From: Neocallimastix lanati (nom. inval.)
Lineage: Eukaryota; Neocallimastigomycota; Neocallimastigomycetes; Neocallimastigales; Neocallimastigaceae
DNA length: 22,500 nucleotides
Direction of reading: 5' to 3'
NCBI GenBank assembly: GCA_016946835.1
Contig: JACVTC010000071.1
Location: 697,501 to 720,000, forward strand
The translations under genes and the position numbers were made by a program. Each line of letters opens with the position of its first letter. The stretch's first letter is position 1. Below, piece by piece: positions 10,096 through 20,636 of the stretch. The notes under the pieces are model-generated. The model saw only the letters and a list, made by a program, of their open reading frames with translations, did no database searches and was not told where the DNA came from.

Positions 10096-11400
10096 AAAAA
10101 AAATTAAAAAAAAAAAAAAAAAAAATTCGGAATAATAAAAAAAACTTTATTTTTAATATTTTTTTTTTTATTTTTTTTAAACCTAATTTTATACTTTTAT
10201 CCTTTTATATTTCATTATTAGAAATAGATAAAAGTAAAGAAAAATAAAAATCTCTGATGATTTTATTATTATATTATATTATATTATTTTTATTTTTTAT
10301 ATTATTTTTATTATTATTTTTATTGTATTATTTTATATTATTTTATTTTTTTATTTTTGCGAATTTTTTTTTTTTACCATTTTTCCAAAAAACATTTTTT
10401 TATAATAAAAATTAAATTTCAAAAAATTAAAATTTATTTTTATATATTAATCAATTTAAATATATATATTTATCATTATACATTAATATATGTTAGATAG
10501 ATGAGGACATATATAATTTATATTTATCATTATATTTGTAATATATGTGATATATATTAATATATTTATAATATATTACTGTATATATTAATATTACTAT
10601 GTAAATTAAATTAATTGCATTGTTAAACTTTTTTTTTCTCTTTTTTTTTTTTGTTTCAAAATGCTTGAAATAGTTATATTAGTGATTAGGTAAAATAATA
10701 ATAATTAAATAATTATTATTTATTTATTTATATATAAATATTTATTTAATTATTTGTTATTTAATTAATTTTAATTAATTAATTAATTAATTATTATTCA
10801 TTCATTTATTTATTTTTTAAAGTTCATAAATAAGCGATGATTCAAACAATTAAAATTAAGAAAAGAAAAAAAGATAAAATATTATATAATACAAAATTAA
10901 TTTTTCTAATATTTTAATTCTTTTTTATTATTTTTTTTTATACAAAGGTATTTATAAATTTTTAAAATATAAAATCTAAAATAACAAATAAAAAAAAATT
11001 AAAATATTAAATCAATGTATATGTTTTTACAATTAATAAATGTTATATATATAAGAACAAAATTTGTCATCTCTATTATAATATGTAAAACTTTTTTTCA
11101 AAAATCATGGAAGATTATATTATTTCTTTTTTTCATAAAATTTCAATAAAAAAAAATAACTAATAATTATTAGATAATTTTCAATATTAATTCCATATAC
11201 CATTATTATTATTATTTCTCTTGAAACTAAATCCATATTTGGTAATGATATTAAAAAAGAATAAAAAAATAAAAAATAAAAAATAAAATATATATATTAA
11301 AATTAAATTATTACAAAGAACAAAAAAAAAATTTTTTTCTCTTTTTTAAAGATATTACCAAAAAAAAATTATTTTTTTTATTTAATAAATTAAAATTATA
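10096..11400. other. Low-complexity A/T sequence, no gene
   Basis: Includes TATTA-rich runs at 10261-10350, TA-rich sequence at 10440-10600 and an A10T7 junction at 11322-11338. Nothing coding is recognised. Confidence 0.6.
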
Positions 11401-11484
11401 AATGAATAAATTAAAAATATAAAGAATTAAATTAAAAATATAAATGAATAAATTAAAAATATAAAGAATTAAATTAAAAATACA
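11401..11484. repeat. 42-base tandem duplication built of 21-base halves
   Basis: Copies start at 11401 and 11443 and differ only at the very end. Each consists of two related ~21-base halves beginning AATGAATAAATTAAA and AAGAATTAAATTAAA. Confidence 0.85.
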
Positions 11485-11739
11485 AGATTGAATTTAAATC
11501 ATTAATTTAATTGTAAAACCAATATTAGCTTTAAGAAGACATTATATTATTTTAGAAAAAAAAAAGTTTTTCCTTTCTTTCTTTTGTTTTATTTTTTAAA
11601 CTTTTATTTAATTTTATTTCATTTTTAAAATAATTAAACTACATTTAATAAAGTTAGTTAAATAAGCTCTAATAAATAATATTAATATTGAACACAATAA
11701 TAGTATTACTAATTATATATATAAATCATAAATCATAAA
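11485..11739. other. Low-complexity A/T sequence
   Basis: Short unique words, including CCAATATTAGC near 11519, but no open frame or array. Confidence 0.55.
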
Positions 11740-12130
11740 TAATAAATAAAAAAATAATAAATAATATATAATGAATAATAAATAATAAATAATAAAAAGA
11801 GTATTTATTAATAAATAATAAATAATTAAATAATAAAAAAAGAGTATTTATTAATAAATAATAAATAATAAATAATAAAAAGAGTATTTATTAATAAATA
11901 ATAAATAATAAAAAGAGTATTTATTAATAAATAATAAATAATTAATAATAATAAAGAGTATTTATTAATAAATAATAAATAATTAATAATAATAAAGAGT
12001 ATTTATTAATAAATAATAAATAATAAATAATAATGTATTTATTAATAATTAATAAATAATAAAAAGAGTATTTATTAATAAATAATAAATAATAATAAAG
12101 AGTATTTATTAATAAATAATAAATGATAAA
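11740..12130 (+). repeat. Palindromic-repeat cluster III
   Basis: Eight exact copies of GAGTATTTATTAATAAATA. Palindromic cores start at 11802, 11845, 11885, 11918, 11959, 12000, 12069 and 12103, and a degenerate ninth lies near 12036. Filler is AATAAATAAT and AATAATAATAAAG; start spacing is 33-43 bases. Orientation is plus, as in cluster I and opposite to cluster II. Confidence 0.92.
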
Positions 12131-12208
12131 TAGTTGAATAATAATAAATAAATAAATTGAATATAAAGATAATTTAATTAATTATTAATTAAAATAGAAA
12201 TGAAATAA

Positions 12209-12406
12209 TTGATTGAAATGATGAATAAAGCATCTTGTAAGAATGTTAATAAAATTTTTAAAACAAAAACTTTTTTACATAATATTTTGTCATCTTTTGT
12301 GTTCAGAAATAAAATATATATAAAAGTTGTATATAAATATATATCAATATGCTATTCATTATACTTTAGAATGAATCTATTATTCAATTTATCTATCGAT
12401 GTATAG
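12209..12406 (+). other. 65-codon open frame of unknown status
   Basis: ATG 12209 to TAG 12404-12406. The translation begins MIEMMNKASCKNVNKIF and is more varied than the other intergenic frames, though still rich in Lys, Ile, Phe and Tyr. It directly follows cluster III. GTAAGA at 12237 and TTTTGTGTTCAG ending at 12306 resemble an intron donor and acceptor, which would break this frame. No homologue is recognised; probably a relic or chance. Confidence 0.2.
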
Positions 12407-12409
12407 GAA

Positions 12410-12437
12410 AAGGTTTCGTTTAACCTTCTTTTTTTTG
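12410..12437 (+). terminator. Hairpin followed by a T run
   Basis: AAGGTT (12410-12415) pairs perfectly with AACCTT (12422-12427) across the loop TCGTTT, followed by CTTTTTTTT. It sits four bases after the stop codon of the 65-codon frame. The shape is that of a bacterial intrinsic terminator or RNA polymerase III stop; in a nuclear genome its function is unclear. Confidence 0.3.
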
Positions 12438-12805
12438 TTACTTTCTTTAGATTAAAATAAATTCATATTAATAAAGAGTTATAAAAGAAAAAAATTTTAT
12501 TTTATTTTATTTTTACAAATTCCATGAATCATTTAATAATTGAATAGTCATTAATTATTAATACCTTAATAGATTATTAAATAATTTAATAAATAAATAA
12601 ATAATTTAATAGATTATTAAATAAATAAATAAATAAATAAATAGATATATAAATAAATAAATACCTTGAGATTAATTAAAAGTCGTTTCATTTTTATATT
12701 AAAAAGTGATATTCTATTATATAAAAAAGTTTATAAAAAAAAAATTTTTTTTTTTACTTTATTTTTTTTTTTTTTTTTTTTTAATATTTTACTGGTTCAT
12801 TTTTT
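12438..12805. other. Low-complexity A/T sequence
   Basis: AAAT runs at 12590-12662, an A10T11 junction at 12735-12755 and T21 at 12762-12782. The open frame at 12666-12857 reads mostly homopolymer and is not credible. Confidence 0.6.
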
Positions 12806-12847
12806 TGCTGTTGTTGTTGTTTTGTTTGTTTTGTTTTGTTTTGTTTT
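12806..12847. repeat. GTT and GTTTT microsatellite
   Basis: GTT units grade into GTTTT units, one of the few arrays in the window that contains G. It is followed by GCAAATGCAAAATG and GTAGATGTAGATG direct repeats to about 12918. Confidence 0.8.
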
Positions 12848-12950
12848 ATGCAATTAAATGGATTAAACTGTGTTAATTATAAATAATGCAAATGCAAAAT
12901 GTAGATGTAGATGCAAGTTAAAAAAAAAAAAAAAAAGATATTCAATTATG

Positions 12951-13019
12951 AAAAAAAAATTTTTTTTCTTCTTTCGTTCTTCTTTTCTTCCCCCATGATA
13001 AAAAAAAAATTTTTTTTTT
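12951..13019. repeat. Pyrimidine tract between two AnTn junctions
   Basis: A9T8 (12951-12967) and A10T10 (13000-13019) bracket a pyrimidine run, 12960-12994, interrupted by one G at 12976 and ending CCCCC. Such strand-asymmetric tracts can form triplexes; function is not evident. Confidence 0.6.
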
Positions 13020-13040
13020 GAAAAGTTAAAAATTAAAATA

Positions 13041-13193
13041 AATAATTATAATAATAAATAAATAATTATAATAATAAATAAATAATTATAATAATAAATA
13101 AATAATTATAATAATAAATAAATAATTATAATAATAAATAAATAATTATAATAATAAATAAATAATTATAATAATAAATAAATAATTATAATA

Positions 13194-13200
<7 letters not shown>
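13041..13200. repeat. Perfect 20-base tandem repeat, seven copies plus a partial
   Basis: AATAATTATAATAATAAATA repeats without a single change from 13041 to 13180. The eighth copy (13181-13200) diverges into a TAA trinucleotide run that continues to 13243. Perfect identity indicates recent expansion. Confidence 0.95.

Positions 13201-13243
<43 letters not shown>
13194..13243. repeat. (TAA)n trinucleotide run
   Basis: About sixteen TAA units directly continuing the 20-base repeat array. Confidence 0.85.
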
Positions 13244-13246
<3 letters not shown>

Positions 13247-13479
13247 TAATAAAGATATGAGAATTTATTTCATTCATATTTAATTAAAAAAAAAAATAAA
13301 AAAATTATATATTTTAAAAATTTGACCATTTAAATATTGATGCCTTTTTTTTTTTTTTTTTTTGCTTAATGAGGAAAAATAATTAATTAATTATTATTTT
13401 TATTTCTTTCGGTTTTTTTTTTTTTTTTTTTTTTAGTTTTATTTTATTATTTTATTAATTAATTAATAAATAATAATAA

Positions 13480-13623
13480 ATAATAATAATAAATAATAAT
13501 AATACAAAATACAAAACTTTTATTATTAAATTTAATGTTTTTTTTTGTTTTATTATTGATTATTTAATTGGTTATGTTATTGTCAGAGCCATCAAAGCAG
13601 CATGTAAAAAGTATCAAACATAA
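13480..13623 (+). other. Complexity island with protein-like C-terminus
   Basis: A frame open from 13480 ends at the TAA at 13621-13623 with IGYVIVRAIKAACKKYQT. No in-frame ATG exists, so it could only be a terminal exon or a relic; GTCAG at 13586-13590 could serve as an acceptor. The minus strand is also open here (FSYALCLILFTCCFDGSD), so strand is uncertain. T37 follows at 13639-13675. Confidence 0.2.
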
Positions 13624-13633
13624 AGCATAGGAA

Positions 13634-13638
<5 letters not shown>

Positions 13639-13675
<37 letters not shown>
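13639..13675. repeat. T37 homopolymer
   Basis: An uninterrupted run of 37 T, the second longest in the window, immediately after the complexity island. Confidence 0.9.
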
Positions 13676-13676
<1 letters not shown>

Positions 13677-16674
13677 ATATTATATATATATATTTTTATA
13701 TTAAAGTTGGATATATTGAAATAAACCTAAAAAAAAAAAAAGATTTATATAATATTATATATATAGTAATAAATAAAACATAAATTTATAAAATTATTAA
13801 TGCATTTTTATTTTTTTATTATTTAAATCTAAATATATAAATATATATTATAAATTTTTTTTTTATATCTTTAGATTTAGTTAATATTTAATTTATTATA
13901 TTTATGTTATGCTATTATAAATATTTTTATTTATTTATTATTATATATTATATATTGATCATATATTTTATTCTAGTTGGTTTAATTTTATTTAGATATA
14001 TATATTTATATATATATATTCATGCATTATTATTCATGATATATAAAATTAATTATTTAATATTTATTTATATAATATAAAATTATATAGATAATATATA
14101 TAATAATATATTTATATATTTAAATATATATAAATATTCATTTTATCTTTTATTTTATTTTTTTATTTTATTTTTTTTATTTTTAATAATAAAGTAATTT
14201 AGCCTTCTTTTTATCTCCATTTGATATTGAATTAATTATCACTATTTTTAAGAATAAAAAAGTTTAAAAAGGTAAAAATAAAATATATAAAGTATTTATA
14301 TCATTTTATATTATAATATATGAAAATAGGTTACACTATATTATGTGAATATTTAAAGACGTTTTATATTATATTATAGTTAATTATATGGATAAATAAA
14401 GTTTTTATAAAGAGTTTTATAGTTATATTATTTATTTCACAGTTCACCATATTTATACATATTTTCTATTTTTTTTTAATATTTATTATTAAAAATTTTA
14501 ATTATTAATATTTTAATATATTTTAATTTTATTTTATTTTATTTAATATATTAATATAGATTAAATCATATATTTCATAAAATTAAAAAAAATTTTGTAC
14601 TTTTCTTTTTTTTGCAAAGCTTTGGAATTTTTTTTTTTTAAAGTTTTTTTTTTTTTTCTTTTTCTCTTTTTCCTTTTTTAACTTTTTCTTTTTATAATTT
14701 GAAAAAGTTTCCCATTTATTTATCTATTATATTTTAATATGTATTTTAATATAATAAACAAATAAAAATTTATTAAAATTTGAATACTATTTTTTTTTAA
14801 TATTAATCAATATAAAGTGTTTTATACCAATTTAATTTAATAATTAATTTCATAATCTTATTAAAAAGCTTCAAAATAGATTTTTTATTTGAAAAATTTT
14901 AAAAAAAAAAATATTCAAAAATATTAAAATATAATATATTATCAAATAAATCAAAATATAATTAAATAGATCATCAAAATTTACATATATTTAATTAAAT
15001 TGTAAATAAAATGGATTATTTCATTAATATATGATATAAATAATTAAATAAATTTATTATATTTATATTTTAATATATTACAGATGATAAATAATTTATT
15101 ATGAGTTAATTATTTTGTCTAACCTCAATAAAATAAAAATGTATTAGATTTTTGAACTTTAAATCATAATAAAAATTCAATTATATTAATAATTTAAATT
15201 TAATAAATATTTTATTTTTTTTTTATAAAATAATATGTATATAGATATATTATACTTTTAATATATTATAAATTTAAAAGTAAAATTAAATTTAAATATA
15301 TGAAATCTTAGATTAATTAAATAAGGATTAAGTTATAAAACATGGATGACCATTTTCATAAATGAAGTCAATGAATATAGTTAAATATATAATAAAAGAT
15401 AAAGTAATATTTATAATTAATATAAATAAATTATTTATTTAATTATATATTTATTAATTTAATTTTTTTTTTTTTTTTAAAATTATATAAAAATTATGTT
15501 ACATAAAAAAAAATATAATATATATATGTATATTTTTTTTTTTATTGATTAAAAAATAGTAATTAAGGTTTTAATCACTTTTATTTTGTTTTTCATATAA
15601 ATAGACAGGCATTTTCTTTCAAATAGTTAAAAAATTTTTTTTCTCTTTTTTTTTTTCTTTTTTCTTTGAAAATATTTTTAATTAAAAAAATATAAAAATA
15701 TTTTTTACTTGTTTTTAATAAAAAAAAAAAATAAAATTTTAAAATAAAAGAGAAAAATATATTTTTTTCTTTTAAAACAAAAAACAAAACAAAAAAAAAA
15801 AAATTAATAAAAAAACAAAACATAAAAAGAAAAACAAAAGTATTATAAATGCTTTATTTTATTTAAAAAAAGAAAAAAAAAACATAGAAGATAGTCTTTT
15901 TTTATTTAGATTTATTTAATTTAATTAAAATAAAAAAGATTGTCCTTTTTTTAAATTTAAATAAGAAATAAGTTTTTTATTTATGAAATAATTTTATTTA
16001 TATTATTAAAGAAAAAATAATAAAAATTTTTTTCATAATTTATTCAATAAATAGAAATTAGTATTATAAAATAAGTTAATTACAATATAATATTAATATT
16101 TTTTTTTTCAATTTCACACAATAGAGTAAAATAGAAAAAAAATTTTTTTATTAGTAATTAAATTATTTAAATACGCTTTATATAGAATTCTATTCATTAT
16201 TTAATGTTAGAAGAAAACGCTAATTTTTTTATATTCACATATTTAGAAAATAGATTTCATGATATAGAATAATATTTAATTTTTTTTATTTATATTTTTT
16301 AATATTATAAATAAATATAATAAAAAAAAAAACTTTATTTATATACTTTTCTTTTTCATATTTAATAAAATAAAATAAAAAAACAAACCAAACAAATAAT
16401 AAATAAATAAAAAAGATAATGCAATAAATTTTTAAATTAAAGCAATCAAATAAATAATACTACAAAAGCAAAAACTAAAAAGAAAATCTAAACAATAAAA
16501 GATAATTACAATTAAAGAAAGAGAATTTTTTTAAAGTTTATATATTGATGTTTCTTTAAAAAAAATATACATATTTTTTTTTAATTAGTAAGGATAAAAA
16601 AATAATAATTTATTACAATTAGTGAAAATAAATTAAAAAAATTTTTTTTATTAAAAGTAGTTTAGGAATACCAA
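13676..16674. other. Low-complexity A/T sequence, no gene
   Basis: TATATA-rich from 13676 to about 14120, then irregular A/T sequence. The minus-strand frame 15593-15823 is Phe/Lys monotony. The palindrome ATAGAATTCTAT lies at 16182-16193. Nothing else is recognised. Confidence 0.6.
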
Positions 16675-16716
16675 TAAAGCACATTTTTAATTATTATTTA
16701 AAAATAATATGCTTTA
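16675..16716. repeat. Hairpin with G:C pairs in the upstream region
   Basis: TAAAGCA (16675-16681) pairs with TGCTTTA (16710-16716). After one mismatch ATT pairs with AAT, and inner A/T pairs can form with a bulge. It lies about 1.8 kb before the gene. Confidence 0.45.
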
Positions 16717-18440
16717 GTAAAAAAAAAAATTTTTTTGAGAAATAATAAAAAAAAAATACAATAAATTATTATACATAATCATTTTAAAAAAATATTATTA
16801 TATTTTTTTTATTACCCTAGTATATATACTTTATAATAAATAATAAAAATCTAATCTAATTTAATATAATTATCTTTTTAAAAAAAACTAATTTAATAAT
16901 AATCAAAAACAATAATACATTAATTTAAAAAAAAAAAGTTTTATATAACAACAAAAATAAATACAAACTAATTTAATAATAATAAAACAATAGTTTTCAT
17001 TAAAAAGTAATTTATATTTAAAAAATTGTTAAAATTATTAAATTTTGATAAAAAAATAATATAATAAAAAAAAAAACTAATTTTAATATTGAATTTTTTT
17101 TTATAAAGAAAAATTATACTTTGTATATATAATATGTTTATATATTAATTTACTTTTAGTAAATACATATAATAATATAATTTTAATTAATAAAGAAAAG
17201 AAGCAACATTTTATATTTAACCTATTTTAAATATAAAGTTATTTTTTTTTCAGAAAACAAATTATAATTTAAAATTTTTTTTTTTATTTTAGAAAAAACA
17301 AACAAAATAAATTAATACAAATAATTAAAATAATAATTTCATTTTTTTAATCATAACTAATAAAATAAATAATTAGTAATTGATATAATAAAAAAATCAA
17401 TAAAATTAATTAAATAGTATAGTGCAATAATTGAATTAATATTAAAAAAAGTATACTTTTTTTTATAATAAATTATTGTTTTCTATTCTAAATATATAAA
17501 TATTTTAAAATAATAATAAATTTTTATCTAACAATAATATATTAATAAATTTTTAATTATAAAAACTTTTTATATTTAAAAAAGTATTACAATAAATAGA
17601 AAAAAAAATTTAATTCTTTTATTTTTTTCAGAAAAAAAATAATTGTATTGAGAAATAATATTATTTTAGATTTATTTTTCTTTATATCGAATTTTTTTTT
17701 TCAAATATAAGGAAAAAGTAATCAAAACAAAAATAATACTACTATAATATTTTTTTTTCACATATAGAAATTTATTTTTTAGTAAAATTTGTTTTTATTA
17801 TTTAAATAAAAAATAAATAAAGCAAATAATAACAATACTAATAATATATAATCCTAAGTAATATTTTCAAACGAAAATATATTTATAATTTTTTTTTAAA
17901 AAAAAAAACAACCAACTTTTAAATAAATAAATATTTTTTTTTAAATAATTCTTTTGAAATTTTTTTGTTTAAGAAAAAATATACTAAAGAATTATTACTA
18001 TTAAAGAAAGAATATATATATTTATTTTTAAAACTATATAGAGTTTTTTTTTATTAAGTAATAGATTAAATTAATTTTAATTTATATTATTTAATAATAA
18101 AAAAATAATAAAAAAAACTAAGCAAAAAAAAATAACTCTAAATTATTTATAACAGTAGAAAATCTTTATTGATAAAAGATATAATTTATTCTAATTTATT
18201 AAAATAATTTTATTATATTTTAAAGGTAAAGAAAAAGAAGTAATAATAAAAATAATTATAAAAATAATAATATTATTATAAAAATTATTATAATTAAATT
18301 TTTTTATTATTAAAAAAACAAAAAGAAACAAAAAAAAAAAAAAAAAAGAAATATATTACTAATTAAAAGTATAAAACATTATATTATTAATTAAATATAT
18401 ATATTATATAATATTTTATTATTATTTTATAATCTTATTT
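16717..18440. other. Upstream flank of the gene, A/T-rich
   Basis: Contains a 19-base direct repeat, AAACTAATTTAATAATAAT, at 16885 and 16965 (exactly 80 apart), and a T9A11 junction near 17889. Promoter elements cannot be picked out because TATA-like words are everywhere. Confidence 0.5.
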
Positions 18441-18462
18441 TAATTCTATTTAAATAGAATTA
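18441..18462. promoter_or_regulatory. 22-base perfect palindrome upstream of the start codon
   Basis: A perfect dyad whose half-site is TAATTCTATTT, centred between 18451 and 18452 and ending 50 bases before the ATG. It includes one G:C pair per arm. A related palindrome, ATAGAATTCTAT, lies at 16182-16193. It could bind a dimeric factor or form a 5' UTR hairpin; a palindrome of this length can also arise by chance in such A/T-rich DNA. Confidence 0.4.
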
Positions 18463-18463
18463 T

Positions 18464-18479
18464 TTAATTTTTTTTCCAG
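18464..18479 (+). other. Possible 5' UTR splice acceptor
   Basis: A pyrimidine-rich run ending TTTTTCCAG at 18479 sits 33 bases before the ATG and is followed by less A/T-monotonous sequence with an in-frame stop. It looks like the acceptor of an intron in the 5' untranslated leader. No matching donor exon could be identified upstream. Confidence 0.3.
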
Positions 18480-18512
18480 TAAACATCAAAACAATAGAAG
18501 TAAAAAGATTTT

Positions 18513-20581
18513 ATGAGCAGTTTAAGTCCACAAATTTCATCTTTTTCAAATCCATTTAGTATCTCATCTGATAGTTTTGATATTTCATTAGATTTAAATC
18601 AAAGTATTCCAAATATAATGAATTCTGGTAACGATATATTAATGAACGATCCAAACGGCTTTGTTTCTAAAAGTGCTCTCTTTTATCCAGGTGCTGAAAC
18701 TATTATGAGTGAAAAGAAAGTAGGAGGAGAACCATTAAAACAATATTTTAGTGCTTTAGTTAATGGTTCTGATGGTACTAATGTTTTACCATTACCAGAC
18801 AAAAAGATTACCTATGGTATCTATAATGTTGCCTATAGAGGTAAATCATAATAATAATAAAAAAAAAAAGCAAAAAGATTAAAAAAAATTTAAATTAAAA
18901 ATTAAAGGAATAAAAGTAAAAAAGAAAAAAAAAAGAAATGGGTTTAATGGAAATGTTGGAATTTAGTATTGTAAGAGGAAAAAGGAAAGGATAATAATAA
19001 ATGGAAATATATTTCATATTGAAGTATATATTTTATCAAAAAAAAAAAAAATAAAATAAAATTAATTTATAACATAAATAATATATATATATATATAAAT
19101 TTAAAAAATAATTTATAATAATTATTATTTATATAAAAAAATATATATATTTGTAATAATTATTATAAAAAATATTATATAATAATTATTATATAAATTA
19201 TAAAATTATTATATATTACATTTATAATAATTATAAAAATTAAAAAAAAAAAAAAAAAATTAATAATTTTTATTCTTTATTTATAAATATTAGAAAATAA
19301 CTGTACAACTCCAGAAACTAAAGATTTTCAAGTTCCTGAATTAAGTAATGGTGTTACGGTAACAACTACTCCGCCATCATCTACTTTTATTCAACAAACC
19401 TTAACAAGAGAATACTGTAATCCACAACGTACAAACGTTAATAATGGTAAATTTAAAAATTTTATATATTCAAAAAAAAATTTTTTTTATTTAATTAATT
19501 AAAATTATATAGGATAATAATATTTTAATAAATTTTAAGAAAAAGAAATAAAATAAAATAAAATAAAATAAAATATTTAATTAACAACGAACAATAATTT
19601 ATAATTTGTATTTTCAACTAATATATATTATAAATATATATATTTAATAAATAGCTTTTCCACCTTCACCAGTTTCACCAAAATTTAGAACTATGGTTAG
19701 TAATTCACCTTATAGCTATATTGATTCTAATGTTACATTAACTCCAGGTTCAAGAAATGAAGGTTCTACACCTGTTTCTTCTTTAACCTACAATGGTAGT
19801 ATTCTCTCTAATAATAGTATTGTAGATGATGATGCTTGCAATCAAAGTAATTATGAAAATAATACTTCAAAAAATACTACTTACTATTATAATACTAATC
19901 CACAAATGAATCATACTCAAACCAATTTTTTTTCCAATATTAATAATCAAAGGAATATAAATATGAATTTACAACAACAACAACAACAAACGGCTACTAC
20001 CACTATTAGTCCACAATCTTTTCAACCACAAAATTTATATTATATAAATGTTAATGGCCAATGGAAATTACAAAATCCACATGAAAATAGTTGTTTTTAT
20101 GCAAGAAGAAAGCAAGAATTAAGACAAGTAAATATTAAATTTTTTATATAAAATAAATTATGATATAACAATAATGATAATGATGAATAATGGAAAAAAA
20201 AAGATATTAGTTTAGGGAATAAAAAAAAAAAAAGAAAGGGAGAAAAGAAATCAGGAATAATGAAATTAATTATAGAATGAAAAAAAATTTTTTTTCTGGA
20301 AAAATATATATTATCTTATATATATTAAATATATTATATATAATATATTAATATTTTTTTCTATACTATTTTTTTTATAGTTTTATTATTTTATTATTAA
20401 TGTTATTATTGTAATTATTATTATTTTTTTATTTTTGATGTTATTAATGCAATTATTATTATTATTTTTTATTATTGATGTTATTAATGCAATTATATAA
20501 TTATTATTTTTTTTATTTTTTGATGTTATTAATGCAATAATTATTTTTTTTATTATTGATGTTATTAATGCAATTAGTATT

Positions 20582-20636
<55 letters not shown>

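Noticed and set aside
11740-12130. CRISPR-like regular array
   Set aside because: Repeats are evenly spaced, but the filler is low-complexity AATAAT sequence rather than unique spacers, no cas genes exist, and the host is a eukaryote.
12666-12857. Plus-strand open frame of 63 residues
   Set aside because: Crosses an A10T11 junction and T21, so half of it is homopolymer translation.
15593-15823. Minus-strand open frame of 76 residues
   Set aside because: Alternating Phe and Lys runs translated from A and T tracts.
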